Source: a virus
Length of the DNA stretch: 49,951 nucleotides
Virus record (IMG/VR): IMGVR_UViG_3300021403_000003
Coordinates: 1-49,951 of that record
Strand: one strand, 5' to 3'
Part shown: in pieces, positions 35,996 through 44,706 of the stretch
How the letters are laid out: each line of letters begins with the position of its first letter
Numbering within the stretch: position 1 is the first letter of the stretch
Notes under the pieces: generated by a model
What the model was told of the DNA's origin: nothing
The model's database searches: none
Seen by the model: only the letters and a program-made list of their open reading frames with translations
Made by a program: the position numbers and the translations under genes

Positions 35996-38896
35996 ATGGC
36001 AAATACGACAATCTCAACTTCAATTGGAACAAATGTTGTTAACAACGCTGTTGTTCCATACATGCGTTCACGTGAAATTGAATTTGGTGCGGACAATCTT
36101 CGACCAGATCGCCTTGCTCAATTCTTTTTTGGCGATACAAATGTCACTCGTTTTGTTCAACGTGCATCCAGATTACTTCCAGATATAGCTAATGCTGCTG
36201 TAGCAACTGCTGGTGTTCTTGTTGGTGAAAGATTCTACTGTAACACAACTCATGGGTTTGCTACTGCAATTGGTAAATCCATGAGTAATACCATTTATCT
36301 CAATGAAAACTACACAACAGTCAATGTTGCTGCAATCGGAGCAAATACACTTGGCGTAAGTGATTATGCTGTTGGTGATGTGGTTTATCAAGCCGTTGGT
36401 AATGTTGTTCCAACTCCTGATAATGCGACGTTTGAAGGTCGTGTGTTTTATTGGAATAGCAGTGATGGTGTAATGGCAATTGAGCCTATTACTGGAACAT
36501 TAACTGTTAATAGTTCTGCAAATATCCAAGCAACCATATATAAATCTGGGTCTGCTTTGACTGTTCGTGCAGCTAGCCTTGTTCAGGGAAACAGATTCCC
36601 TTTGAATTCAATTGTTTCTTCATTGGACAATGTTTCTAAACGATTTCTCGTTAATACGTATGATCATCGTCATGGTTCTGTTGGTGGAGTGAATCCACCA
36701 AATGCAAACTGTGTGATTGTTTCAGGAACAGTACCTTCTGATGCAGTTGGTAATATCGTTTTCATCACAGGACAAACTGGTCTCGGTCAAGCAGGATTAG
36801 TTCTTGCAGTCAATGGGAATGCCGTTTACACCAATACAACCTTTAATCCATATCCAACAGGAAATAGTTATTACAGTTTGGGTTTAAATTCAGTTGATGA
36901 TAGCGGTCATCTGTTTGGCGTGTTCAATTTACCTGAAACATCAACTGTTCAATTTTTGACTGGTTCCCAGAAATTCACAATCAGCGACTCTAATATTGTT
37001 GATGATCCAAATGCAACAATGATGGCTGATGCTCAGTATGTATCACAGGGATATCTGGGTGCTGGTAAATCTACACCTGCAACCCCTGTTGTATCTCCGA
37101 TTACTACTCAACCTTCTATTGCACCACCAATTAATCAACCAGGGCCATCATCAAGTCAGTATGTGTCAACTCCGCAAACAGCACTTGCATCACCTGGTCC
37201 AAATACCACATATTCAGGTGTTTTGTCACAATTGGCTGCAAATTCTTCAGCAAATGGTATCTATAATGGTGTAGATCTAAGTCAGCTGGGTGGGACATTT
37301 TCAGTCAATCCAATTGCTCAAACATTTTTCACTCCTCCACCAAAAAGTCAGAAATCTAATTATGGTATTTTTGTCAGCAGTATCGATATTTGGTTCAATG
37401 CTAAGCCAGTTGGAAGTTCACCACAATTTCCTGTGCAATTAAAAATTGTTCAGGTTCAGAATGGTTATCCAACACAAAACGTCGTAGCATCTTGTTCTGT
37501 TGATTATGGAAGCATTCAAGTTAGTACAACTCCTGATAGCATAAACATCGGTTCTTCTATCATCAATAACACAACTTCCACCAAGTTCAAATTTTTGGAT
37601 CCTGTATATTTGCAACCATCAACTGAATATGCAATCGTCCTGTATACAGAAAATCCAGACTACGAAGTTTACATTGCGAACGTTGGTTCTAATGATATAA
37701 GCAATGGTGGTAATGGTATTCGTCGTATCAGCAGTCAACCTTCTGTTGGTTCTTTCTTCAAGTCTCAAAATGCTTCTACTTGGACAGCTGTACCAAATGA
37801 AGCTTTGATGTTTGTTTTGAATAAGGCTGTTTTTAGCACAGCTCCTGTCAGTTTCAATTTTGTAATGCAACCATTGACAAGTCTCACGCCTTATGATAGC
37901 TTGTTGTTGCATTCTAGTGATTTGAATTTCCCTCCATGTCAATTGACTTACAAAGTTTTGACAACCCTTGCAAATACATTTGCTCAAGAACCTGGATACA
38001 CACAGGTTCTTGTTGATACACCATGGAATTTTGGTCATGATTTGAAGGTTTCATCTATCAATAGTACTCGTCGTCGCGTTATCATTCCAGGTAACAATCA
38101 GAGCCTATTGTGTCAGGTCTCTATGCAGACTAATGATCCAGATGTTTCTCCTATGTTCAATGGTGAATTGTTGTCTGCAATTGCAACAACCAATATCATC
38201 AACAGTGGACAGATCAATCCTGAAAATATTACTGTAACAAATGGTGGAAATCACATCAATGCTAACAACATCATTGTAACAATTTCACCACCAGATCTTG
38301 CAGATGGAGTTCAAGCAACAGCAAATGTTATGGTAATGAGTGGTAATTCTGTTTCCTTCATTACCGTTATCAACCCAGGTGCTGGGTATAGTGTATCTCC
38401 AACGATCACTATCAGTGAAGCAGGTGCTCCAGTCAATGCAACAGCAGTTGTATCTGGTGAAAATGGTCAAATTGGTGGAAATGGTATCACTCGTTATGTG
38501 ACTCGTAAGATTACATTGGCAAATGGATTTGCAGCAGGTGATCTTCGAGTTTATTTGAATGCAATCCGTCCAGTTGGATCAGATGTTTGTGTATATTACA
38601 AAGCTCTATCATCAACTGACACACAGAGCTTTACTGATCTGCCATGGGTTAAGATGACATTGATCAATGATGTTAACTCAGCAGATCAAAATACACCTGT
38701 TGGATTACAATTTTGTCCAGCATTAGGATCAAATGGTTTGCCTTCAGGTGTGTTGCAATACACTGTGAATGGTGTACAATATCCACTTGGTGGATCATTC
38801 CAATACTTTGCAATCAAGATTGTTCTGTTTGCAGATGATCAAACTGTTGTACCAACTGTAAGTTCATTACAGGTGACAGCACTCCCTGCCGGATAA
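35996..38896 (+). CDS. large baseplate/tail structural protein
   Basis: Protein of 966 aa. 'VVPYMRSREIEFGADNLRPDRLAQFFFGDTNVT' at the N-terminus is a conserved block of the protein that follows the DUF4815 gene in related T4-like phages ('P.IRSR.I.F...GL.P......F.G..V'). The middle has a Pro-rich hinge (around 365-400). The 450-700 region has an Ig-like beta domain. Another 'PGAGYSVSPTITISEAGAP' unit is near 800. Likely part of the outer baseplate or a fibre anchor. Exact T4 counterpart not known to me. Confidence 0.7.
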   Translation: MANTTISTSIGTNVVNNAVVPYMRSREIEFGADNLRPDRLAQFFFGDTNVTRFVQRASRLLPDIANAAVATAGVLVGERFYCNTTHGFATAIGKSMSNTIYLNENYTTVNVAAIGANTLGVSDYAVGDVVYQAVGNVVPTPDNATFEGRVFYWNSSDGVMAIEPITGTLTVNSSANIQATIYKSGSALTVRAASLVQGNRFPLNSIVSSLDNVSKRFLVNTYDHRHGSVGGVNPPNANCVIVSGTVPSDAVGNIVFITGQTGLGQAGLVLAVNGNAVYTNTTFNPYPTGNSYYSLGLNSVDDSGHLFGVFNLPETSTVQFLTGSQKFTISDSNIVDDPNATMMADAQYVSQGYLGAGKSTPATPVVSPITTQPSIAPPINQPGPSSSQYVSTPQTALASPGPNTTYSGVLSQLAANSSANGIYNGVDLSQLGGTFSVNPIAQTFFTPPPKSQKSNYGIFVSSIDIWFNAKPVGSSPQFPVQLKIVQVQNGYPTQNVVASCSVDYGSIQVSTTPDSINIGSSIINNTTSTKFKFLDPVYLQPSTEYAIVLYTENPDYEVYIANVGSNDISNGGNGIRRISSQPSVGSFFKSQNASTWTAVPNEALMFVLNKAVFSTAPVSFNFVMQPLTSLTPYDSLLLHSSDLNFPPCQLTYKVLTTLANTFAQEPGYTQVLVDTPWNFGHDLKVSSINSTRRRVIIPGNNQSLLCQVSMQTNDPDVSPMFNGELLSAIATTNIINSGQINPENITVTNGGNHINANNIIVTISPPDLADGVQATANVMVMSGNSVSFITVINPGAGYSVSPTITISEAGAPVNATAVVSGENGQIGGNGITRYVTRKITLANGFAAGDLRVYLNAIRPVGSDVCVYYKALSSTDTQSFTDLPWVKMTLINDVNSADQNTPVGLQFCPALGSNGLPSGVLQYTVNGVQYPLGGSFQYFAIKIVLFADDQTVVPTVSSLQVTALPAG

Positions 38897-38899
38897 ATA
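38894..38899 (+). promoter_or_regulatory. TAAATA late-promoter-like box
   Basis: GGATAAATAGT; TAA is the stop of the 966-aa gene. It is only 4 bases before the next ATG (38904), too close to drive that gene in the usual way; it may serve the fibre genes behind it or be chance. Confidence 0.35.
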
Positions 38900-38903
38900 G
38901 TCC

Positions 38904-39122
38904 ATGTTGTTTCGTATCACTGATCATCCAGACCTTGTAAAAGACTCAAACAGTAAAGCAGTGTTGAATACTGATCTTTCAGCTGTCAGACGTCATGAAG
39001 AAAGATTGACAAAGGTCAACAAAGAAGTGCAGAGGGAAAGAGATATAAATCAGCTGAAAGGTGATGTTGGAGAACTCAAGAGCATGTTAAGAGCACTGTT
39101 GGAGAAGGTAATAAGCCTGTAG
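38904..39122 (+). CDS. small coiled-coil virion protein
   Basis: Protein of 72 aa. 'FRITDHPDLVKDSNSKAVLNTD' then 'LSAVRRHEERLTKVNKEV' and a coiled-coil end ('INQLKGDVGELKSMLRALLEKV'). A short protein with this layout (I..P.LVRD..S.A.LN.D..AL..Y) is common in the structural modules of T4-like phages, mostly annotated as a virion protein. It ends in TAG, directly joined to a homing-endonuclease remnant. Confidence 0.7.
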   Translation: MLFRITDHPDLVKDSNSKAVLNTDLSAVRRHEERLTKVNKEVQRERDINQLKGDVGELKSMLRALLEKVISL

Positions 39123-39214
39123 GTAAATATCCTTGGAATGAATCCATGAAACAAAAAATGAGCTTATCAATGAAACGAAGTTGGAATGACAGAAGAAATG
39201 AGGCAAGGGTATGA
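39122..39214 (+). pseudogene. remnant of a homing endonuclease C-terminus
   Basis: Between the small coiled-coil gene and the fibre gene one frame reads GKYPWNESMKQKMSLSMKRS followed by WNDRRNEARV and TGA at 39212-39214. Short basic repeats with 'K.K.S.S.K' are typical of NUMOD3 tails of GIY-YIG endonucleases such as the one at 20774. No start codon or catalytic domain is left. The TGA overlaps the ATG of the fibre gene, so the end of an old insertion still supplies its leader. Confidence 0.55.
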
Positions 39215-40971
39215 GTAACGCGAATATTTCGCTAATCACTACAGCAAATGTGTTTCAAGATTGGTTGATCCAGACCAACAATCTTGCCAACAGTGTCAAT
39301 GAACTCCGTAATGGAAATTATTTTAAGGACCAAAATGGTATCACGATCGCAAATGGATCACTTACGATTTCTGGTACACTCGGAACTTTGCTTTCTGTTT
39401 CTGGTAATACAACGATCTCTCAGCAGCTAACCGTTGGTTCTATCCTTGATTTCGGTGATCATACTGTTCAAGGTAATAATCTGATCATGACAGCAGTTGC
39501 AGGGTTGTTGCAAGCTGCAAATGGTATCCAAGCCAAATATATTGTTGCAAATACTGGGATGGGAACCCAGAATTTGAATGCTGCTGGTTATATCGTTTTC
39601 AGCGGTATAAATTTGAACCCGAATGTATCACCTAATGTACCATTTTGGGGTGGATTAGCAATGATCAACATTGCTAATAAGATATTCATGTCCAATACTG
39701 GCAACACATACATGAATGCTAATGTATGGATTGCGAATGCAAATGTTCAGAATCTTATTGCTCAGTCATTGCTTGTGCTTGGAGAACTGGATGCTTATGA
39801 TATCATCCTAGATCCAACCAGATCATATAGTATTGTTAATGGTAATGCTGTATTCAACAATTTGACGGTTCAGGGTAACACAATCATTGTTGGTCAGACC
39901 CTGAATACTACAGATACTTTACAGCTCCGTTCTAATACTGCTTCTGATGGTGATGGTAAGATTTTGGTTTATCGTGGTTCTGGATTGAACCAGAACGCAA
40001 GACTTTCCTTCAACCACACATCAAATGTTTGGCAGGCTGGAGCAAATGACACTAATGGTTTGTCAACCATTCTAACAACTGCAAACATCACTGATAGCTT
40101 CTCAAGTAATAGTGTCATCAACGTCGCTTCTGCAAATGCTGTGAATGCTGTGTATGCAGCATCTATTAGTAATGCCACAGCTGTGGTTGCAAATAGTGGT
40201 GTGTTTGTTGCACAACGTAAAGGATTGAACTTTTCTGCGAATAGTGTTTTGTCTTTGAATGTTTCTGCAAATGGTGCAAATGCGAACCTCGTCGATATCG
40301 TCATTCAAGCGAATGTAATTGACACCTATACAAGCAATAGTACGACAGCTGTTGCAACTGCAAATGCTGTTAATGCTGCATATGGGGCTGCAATAACACA
40401 GGCTGTTGGTAATGCTAAAGCTGTATTTGCCAACAATGGTGCATTTGTTGCTCAACGTCAAGGTTTGGATATCATTGCCGGGAATAACATAACCATCAAT
40501 GTTGCATCTAATACAGCAAATGCAAATCTGGTTGATGTGAAGATTGATTTGTCATCAAATATCACGTTACAAGGTACCGTGACTGCTGCAAATAATTTGA
40601 TTGACAAACCAACAATCAAAGCTCAGCGTCAATCATATGTGAATGTTGGATCAGTGACTGGAGCCACAACAATAAATTTGGCACTAGGTGACTTTTTCGA
40701 TTTGACATTGGTTGGCAATATTACGTTGACATTCCAAAATGCTGCAACATCAGGAACAACATCAACAGTCCAATTGATGCTTCGTCAAACTGCAAATGGT
40801 GGCAACACTGTCACATTTGTTAATAATGTTCATTGGTCTGATAATATTACACCTGTTCTTACAACGACTGGTAACACCATGGATGTTGTTCAATTGTTCA
40901 CTTACAATAATGGTACAATTTATTGGGGTGCACAAGTATTGGCAAATATTGCTGGGGCAAATAACTACTGA
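39211..40971 (+). CDS. tail fibre protein
   Basis: Protein of 586 aa. The N-terminus has a short helix ('NVFQDWLIQTNNLANSVNELRNG'), typical of fibre proteins in this group, then beta-rich repeats ('SLTISGTLGTLLSVSGNTTI'). From 285 come repeats of the type 'TSNSTTAVATANAVNAAYGAAI' followed by 'AKAVFANNGAFVAQRQGLDI'. The C-terminal 120 aa form a likely trimeric tip ('LALGDFFDLTLVGNITLTFQNA'). It would bind or extend towards the receptor. T4 fibre number not assignable. Confidence 0.72.
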   Translation: MSNANISLITTANVFQDWLIQTNNLANSVNELRNGNYFKDQNGITIANGSLTISGTLGTLLSVSGNTTISQQLTVGSILDFGDHTVQGNNLIMTAVAGLLQAANGIQAKYIVANTGMGTQNLNAAGYIVFSGINLNPNVSPNVPFWGGLAMINIANKIFMSNTGNTYMNANVWIANANVQNLIAQSLLVLGELDAYDIILDPTRSYSIVNGNAVFNNLTVQGNTIIVGQTLNTTDTLQLRSNTASDGDGKILVYRGSGLNQNARLSFNHTSNVWQAGANDTNGLSTILTTANITDSFSSNSVINVASANAVNAVYAASISNATAVVANSGVFVAQRKGLNFSANSVLSLNVSANGANANLVDIVIQANVIDTYTSNSTTAVATANAVNAAYGAAITQAVGNAKAVFANNGAFVAQRQGLDIIAGNNITINVASNTANANLVDVKIDLSSNITLQGTVTAANNLIDKPTIKAQRQSYVNVGSVTGATTINLALGDFFDLTLVGNITLTFQNAATSGTTSTVQLMLRQTANGGNTVTFVNNVHWSDNITPVLTTTGNTMDVVQLFTYNNGTIYWGAQVLANIAGANNY

Positions 40972-40986
40972 TAAGAGACTAGCAAA

Positions 40987-42441
40987 ATGTTACTTCGTGC
41001 AAGAGCTCATCCAACTTCTGTTACTTTTAATAGCACAGCTAATATCCGTGTACCATTCAATGTACGTAAGGTTGTTATTGCTGGAGTAGGAACCGTCGGT
41101 AATCCTGGTACAGTAGGAAATTCCGGTACACCTGGGAATTCTGGTACAAATGGTATTGGCGGACCTGGTGGAGCTGGTGGTAATGCAGGAGCTGCAGGAA
41201 ATCCTGGTAACACTGGTGCTACAGGAAACTCTGGTACCAATGGTCCTGGAGGAACGGGAGGATCTGGAGGTAATGGTGGTCAAGGAGGAGGAGGAGGAAA
41301 TCCTTCCTTGGGCGCTGGTAACAACAATGGTAATGGTGGGGCTGGTGGAACTGCTGGAACTGGAGGCACACCAGGTAATGCTGGTGGACCTGGTGTATCA
41401 GGTGCTAATGGTGGTGGTGCAGGAAGTGGTGGTCCAGGTGCCGGTAATGGAGGAACCGGTGGAATTGATGCTGGTGGTCCAATCGTTAATGGTTCTCCAG
41501 TTATTCAAGGAGGTGGCGGTGGAGGTGGTGGAGGTGTAGGTCCAGGCAATGCAGGAAATCCAGGCAATGCAGGATCAAATGGAAACACCGGTGTGGCTGG
41601 AAATGCAGGAACAGGAGCCACCAGCGGAAATGCAGGTAGTGCTTCCCCTACTTCTTGGTCAAGTCAAAATGGTACATCAGGAAATCCTGGATCATCAGGA
41701 AATCCAGGTTCACCAGGTAATGTTGGAAGTTCTTCTAGTTTCAATGGTGCAGCGAATCCTGCATCATTTTCTGGTGGTAATGGTGGTGTAGCAGGCCCTG
41801 GGGGTTCAGCAGGTAATGCAGGTGGTGCTGGAAATCCTGGTAACAGAGGTGCATCAGGCAATGCAGGAAATCCTGGATCAAATGGTAATGGTGGAGCTGG
41901 TGGTAATGGAGGAACAGCAGGGAATCCAGGTGGTGCTGGAAATAGCGGTACATCAGGAGGAGGTGGTGGTGGAGGTGGTGGTGGAGGAAACGTTGCTACA
42001 TTAGGAGAGCCAACATCTCCAGGAAATCCAGGTAATGCAGGAAATTCTTCTGGTGGAGGATCAAATGGTAATGGTGGAGCTGGTGGTAACACCCCAAACA
42101 TAAATCCTAATTCTCCACGTGCAGGAACACCAGGTAATGCAGGTGGTGCTGGATTATCAGGAAACCCAGGTTCTGCTGGATCTGGCGCAACAGGTGGAAA
42201 TGCGGGAACTCCAGGTAATGCTGGTTCTAATGGGTCTGTAGGTAATACTGGTGGTAGTGGTAGCGCCGGAACAGGCGCAACAAGTGGTGGACCAGGTGGA
42301 TCAGCACCAAATTCTTGGTCAAGTCAAAATGGTAATCCTGGATCACCAGGCAATATAAATAGTAACATCAGACCATACACAGTTGGATTAGCTACAGTTC
42401 CAGCAGGTGGTCAAATCATTGTTTCTTGGACAAATCAGTGA
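40987..42441 (+). CDS. collagen-like Gly-X-X tail protein (candidate adhesin)
   Basis: Protein of 484 aa. After about 37 residues of beta-rich start come roughly 410 residues with Gly at every third position, dominated by GNP, GNA, GTS and GGN triplets and two runs of ten or more Gly. A unit 'SWSSQNG' preceded by 'GTGATSG' interrupts the pattern twice (near 220 and 440). The last 30 residues return to a beta segment. Such arrays form collagen-type triple helices or polyglycine-II bundles, as in glycine-rich phage adhesins (S16 gp38 type). It lies between two other fibre genes and near a PKHD-type dioxygenase. Confidence 0.75.
   Translation: MLLRARAHPTSVTFNSTANIRVPFNVRKVVIAGVGTVGNPGTVGNSGTPGNSGTNGIGGPGGAGGNAGAAGNPGNTGATGNSGTNGPGGTGGSGGNGGQGGGGGNPSLGAGNNNGNGGAGGTAGTGGTPGNAGGPGVSGANGGGAGSGGPGAGNGGTGGIDAGGPIVNGSPVIQGGGGGGGGGVGPGNAGNPGNAGSNGNTGVAGNAGTGATSGNAGSASPTSWSSQNGTSGNPGSSGNPGSPGNVGSSSSFNGAANPASFSGGNGGVAGPGGSAGNAGGAGNPGNRGASGNAGNPGSNGNGGAGGNGGTAGNPGGAGNSGTSGGGGGGGGGGGNVATLGEPTSPGNPGNAGNSSGGGSNGNGGAGGNTPNINPNSPRAGTPGNAGGAGLSGNPGSAGSGATGGNAGTPGNAGSNGSVGNTGGSGSAGTGATSGGPGGSAPNSWSSQNGNPGSPGNINSNIRPYTVGLATVPAGGQIIVSWTNQ
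42354..42361 (+). promoter_or_regulatory. perfect T4-type late promoter sequence TATAAATA
   Basis: TATAAATA lies in the last codons of the collagen-like gene, 96 bases before the start at 42458. It matches the T4 late consensus exactly but is within coding sequence. Confidence 0.35.
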
Positions 42442-42457
42442 GGATTTGAGGATAATC

Positions 42458-42796
42458 ATGAGTGAGAAAAAATTAGTCAAGATCAAAGATGTGCATTTGT
42501 ATACTGCATTCAATGAGGATGTTGCTGATTGTTATACAGCATCCAAATTACTTAAAGATGCAGGTGTAGAATTCAAATTCTTGAATTTTGCTGATCAAGT
42601 TGATCATTACACCCAGACACTTGATGCGTTGTCTTCTTGGCCATTAGGTGTAGATGGTCATAATAAGAAGTGTACAAATTTTCCAATTTTGGTTTGGGAT
42701 GAATGCTTCGATGATTGGAGTTCTTACCGTCGTATTGCTCATGGATTGAGCGAAATCAAAGTTTGCGATGTCTTAAAAAAGACAAAACTTTTGTAA
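42458..42796 (+). CDS. thioredoxin/glutaredoxin-fold-like protein
   Basis: Protein of 112 aa from ATG 42458, preceded by GAGGAT. 'VKIKDVHLYTAFNEDVADCYTASKLLKDAGVEFKFLNFAD' resembles the beta-alpha-beta opening of glutaredoxins, but the CxxC is not present (EDVADC leaves one Cys), and the later 'NFPILVWDE' stands where the cis-Pro strand should be. So probably not an oxidoreductase. Related small proteins occur in tail-fibre regions of T4-like phages. Function unknown. Confidence 0.6.
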   Translation: MSEKKLVKIKDVHLYTAFNEDVADCYTASKLLKDAGVEFKFLNFADQVDHYTQTLDALSSWPLGVDGHNKKCTNFPILVWDECFDDWSSYRRIAHGLSEIKVCDVLKKTKLL

Positions 42797-42811
42797 AAGA
42801 TTGATTATATT

Positions 42812-43558
42812 ATGAAATTATTGAAATCTTGGTTAAAAACAGAAGAAGTTGAATTTCTTTGTGAACAGGAAGATTTCGGTGTTATATCCGAACCTATCCC
42901 TGCTCGTAAGTTTATGCCTGAATGGTTTAAACAGCTTCACCCCAAAGTGGGTAATGAAGACAAATTGAACAATGCCACGATAAAACGTTGTGCTCCTTTC
43001 TTGGATGCAATGAGTGTTGGTTGGATTATCCCATTGGCTGCTGATGTCGAATTCATTACAAACGAAGATGGATCTGGTGTTTCTTATAAATGGATGCATG
43101 GTAAGATAATGGTTGAGAATCACCAACAGAATCAACTTAATCCTGAAAAAGGACCAATGCATCCATCGATGCCTAAACCTCCCATGAAATTTTTGAATTA
43201 TTGGTACATCAAGATACCAAAAGACTACAGTGCATTATTTGTTTCTCCATTGAATAGGCCAGATCCAAGATTTCAATGTATTTCTGGTTTAGTTGATGAT
43301 GGATATATGGGAAATGATGCACTTGAATATATCAATTTTCCTTTCTTCTTTACACAAGTAAATTACACAGGAATCATCAAAGCAGGAACTCCTTTAGTTC
43401 AAATGATTCTGATAAAAAGAGATGACGTGTTGACGAGCTCTAGGAAAACCAATGTGAAGATTGTTGATAAACAAACTTCTGATTTGATAGGTTTGACCCG
43501 CCGCAGACGTGCAGCACAACCGAGTTATTACAGAGAAAAACTCTGGCAAAGGAAATAA
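42812..43558 (+). CDS. hypothetical protein, DUF6065-like
   Basis: Protein of 248 aa. 'ARKFMPEWFKQLHP', 'TIKRCAPFLDAMSVGWIIPLAADVEF', 'KFLNYWYIKIPKDYSALFVSPLNR' and 'FPFFFTQVNYTGIIKAGTPLVQMILIKRDD' give a cupin-like beta fold; I associate this pattern with a phage/bacterial family of unknown function (DUF6065). It often lies beside oxygenase genes in phage tail modules, as here. Could be a partner of the next gene's product. Confidence 0.6.
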   Translation: MKLLKSWLKTEEVEFLCEQEDFGVISEPIPARKFMPEWFKQLHPKVGNEDKLNNATIKRCAPFLDAMSVGWIIPLAADVEFITNEDGSGVSYKWMHGKIMVENHQQNQLNPEKGPMHPSMPKPPMKFLNYWYIKIPKDYSALFVSPLNRPDPRFQCISGLVDDGYMGNDALEYINFPFFFTQVNYTGIIKAGTPLVQMILIKRDDVLTSSRKTNVKIVDKQTSDLIGLTRRRRAAQPSYYREKLWQRK

Positions 43559-43559
43559 A

Positions 43560-44174
43560 ATGAGTTTCTATTCTCTTCAACCATTTGCAGACGTAGCATG
43601 TAAGGAATCATTACATGCATATTGGGAAAACGGATTCAGTGAGGATGAACTCAATAAAATCATTAGCATTGGAGAAAATAAAATCACCACACAAGGTGAA
43701 GAAGCGATTGTTGGATTGATGGAAGGTTCTGGTGTGAATACGGAAATTCGTCGTAGCAGAGTAGCTTGGTTTAACTCTGACGAAGCTAGTTGGCTTTATC
43801 AAAAATTAGGATGGATTGCTCGTCAATTGAATGGTCAATATTTTCAGTGCGATGTTTCTGGTTTTAGTGATGATCTTCAATATACCATATATGATCATAC
43901 TGTTGAAGGTCACTATGATTGGCATATGGACAAGGGTTATGCATCTGATGGTTCTCCACCTAGAAAATTATCATTGGTTTTATTGTTGAGTGATCCAAAT
44001 GAATATGAAGGTGGCGATTTAGAATTGTTTGCTGGTAATCAAACAGTGAAAGTCCAAAAAACGAAGGGAATCGTTCATGCATTCCCTTCGTATGTTATGC
44101 ATAGAGTCACACCCGTAACCAAAGGGACTCGCCGTTCTTTGGTTGTTTGGTTATGTGGACCTAAATGGCGCTAA
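43560..44174 (+). CDS. PKHD-type 2-oxoglutarate/Fe(II) dioxygenase
   Basis: Protein of 204 aa from ATG 43560, preceded by AAAGGAAA; the frame is open upstream but the start is set by that site. The facial triad is visible: HMD in 'GHYDWHMDKG' (first His and Asp) and the distal His in 'SYVMHRVTPVTKG', with R in 'TRRSLVVW' for 2-oxoglutarate. 'LLLSDPNEYEGGDLEL' matches the PKHD/YbiX group (FLSDPQSYDGGELV). It hydroxylates protein or small-molecule substrates. Position close to the collagen-like gene suggests a tail protein as substrate. Confidence 0.87.
   Translation: MSFYSLQPFADVACKESLHAYWENGFSEDELNKIISIGENKITTQGEEAIVGLMEGSGVNTEIRRSRVAWFNSDEASWLYQKLGWIARQLNGQYFQCDVSGFSDDLQYTIYDHTVEGHYDWHMDKGYASDGSPPRKLSLVLLLSDPNEYEGGDLELFAGNQTVKVQKTKGIVHAFPSYVMHRVTPVTKGTRRSLVVWLCGPKWR
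44056..44091 (-). terminator. minus-strand intrinsic terminator inside the dioxygenase gene
   Basis: ACGAAGGGAAT (44061-44071) and ATTCCCTTCGT (44081-44091) are exact reverse complements with a 9-base loop. Read leftward, the stem is followed by TTTTTT (44061-44056). It lies 70 bases beyond the stop of the leftward gene 44161-44661, so it should end that transcript although it lies in sense-coding DNA of the dioxygenase. Confidence 0.75.
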
Positions 44175-44661
44175 CAGGATCACCATCACTTACTTCACCT
44201 TCAGTTATCAAATGGTGTTTGATTTCCTTGCTGGTCTTACCAGGAGTATATCGAAGCACCCTGGATTTTGATTCGTTGATTACAGCAATATAACTAACCC
44301 AGCTTTTATCATCAGCAAATTTTACATCTGAAGAAGAGAAAATATCACTATTGAATCCTGGTGGGTGAGTGTGATATAGTCCCACAACTTTACTACCTTT
44401 GTAGAAAGCAATCCTGAAAGTCCCGATTTCCTTATCAGACTTACTTGTGATTGGGTTAGTGAAGTAGAACTTCCCATTCCATTCTAGGATCACACCACCA
44501 TATTCAAATTTGGTGGATAGTTTGATACATTCCTTTAAAGCTTCTGTCGCAGCCATATCCATTGTATCAAACCCATTTTGATTCGGGATTGGTTGTGTAA
44601 GTGGATCTGCTGCAAACGCGACTCTGATAAACAGAAGCGCAAGAATCATAATTTTATTCAT
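44161..44661 (-). CDS. secreted JAMM/DUF4329-like metalloprotein
   Basis: Protein of 166 aa. Signal peptide MNKIMILALLFIRVAFA with cleavage before AD. The core has 'GLYHTHPPGFNSDIFSSSD', an HxHP...S-x-x-D motif like JAMM/MPN metallopeptidases (two His and one Asp as zinc ligands), with two more residues than usual between His and Ser. DUF4329 domains in secreted proteins have this form. The upstream strand 'FRIAFYKGSKVV' fits. It may act in the periplasm, for example on peptidoglycan peptides or host envelope proteins. Own leftward unit: GGAGAC before ATG, terminator at 44056. Confidence 0.72.
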   Translation of the reverse strand: MNKIMILALLFIRVAFAADPLTQPIPNQNGFDTMDMAATEALKECIKLSTKFEYGGVILEWNGKFYFTNPITSKSDKEIGTFRIAFYKGSKVVGLYHTHPPGFNSDIFSSSDVKFADDKSWVSYIAVINESKSRVLRYTPGKTSKEIKHHLITEGEVSDGDPVSAI

Positions 44662-44706
44662 TAATGTCTCCTTTTAAATCAGACTTTCAACTGGGAAACA
44701 TTGTAC

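Noticed and set aside
41664-42101. Long minus-strand frame coding a Pro-rich protein opposite the collagen-like gene
   Set aside because: Gly codons GGN read as CCN (Pro) on the other strand, so the open frame is a mirror of the Gly-X-X array; no ribosome site and no operon context.
42458-42796. Active glutaredoxin
   Set aside because: The fold pattern is similar but the CxxC motif is absent and only one Cys is at the expected place, so no redox function is claimed.
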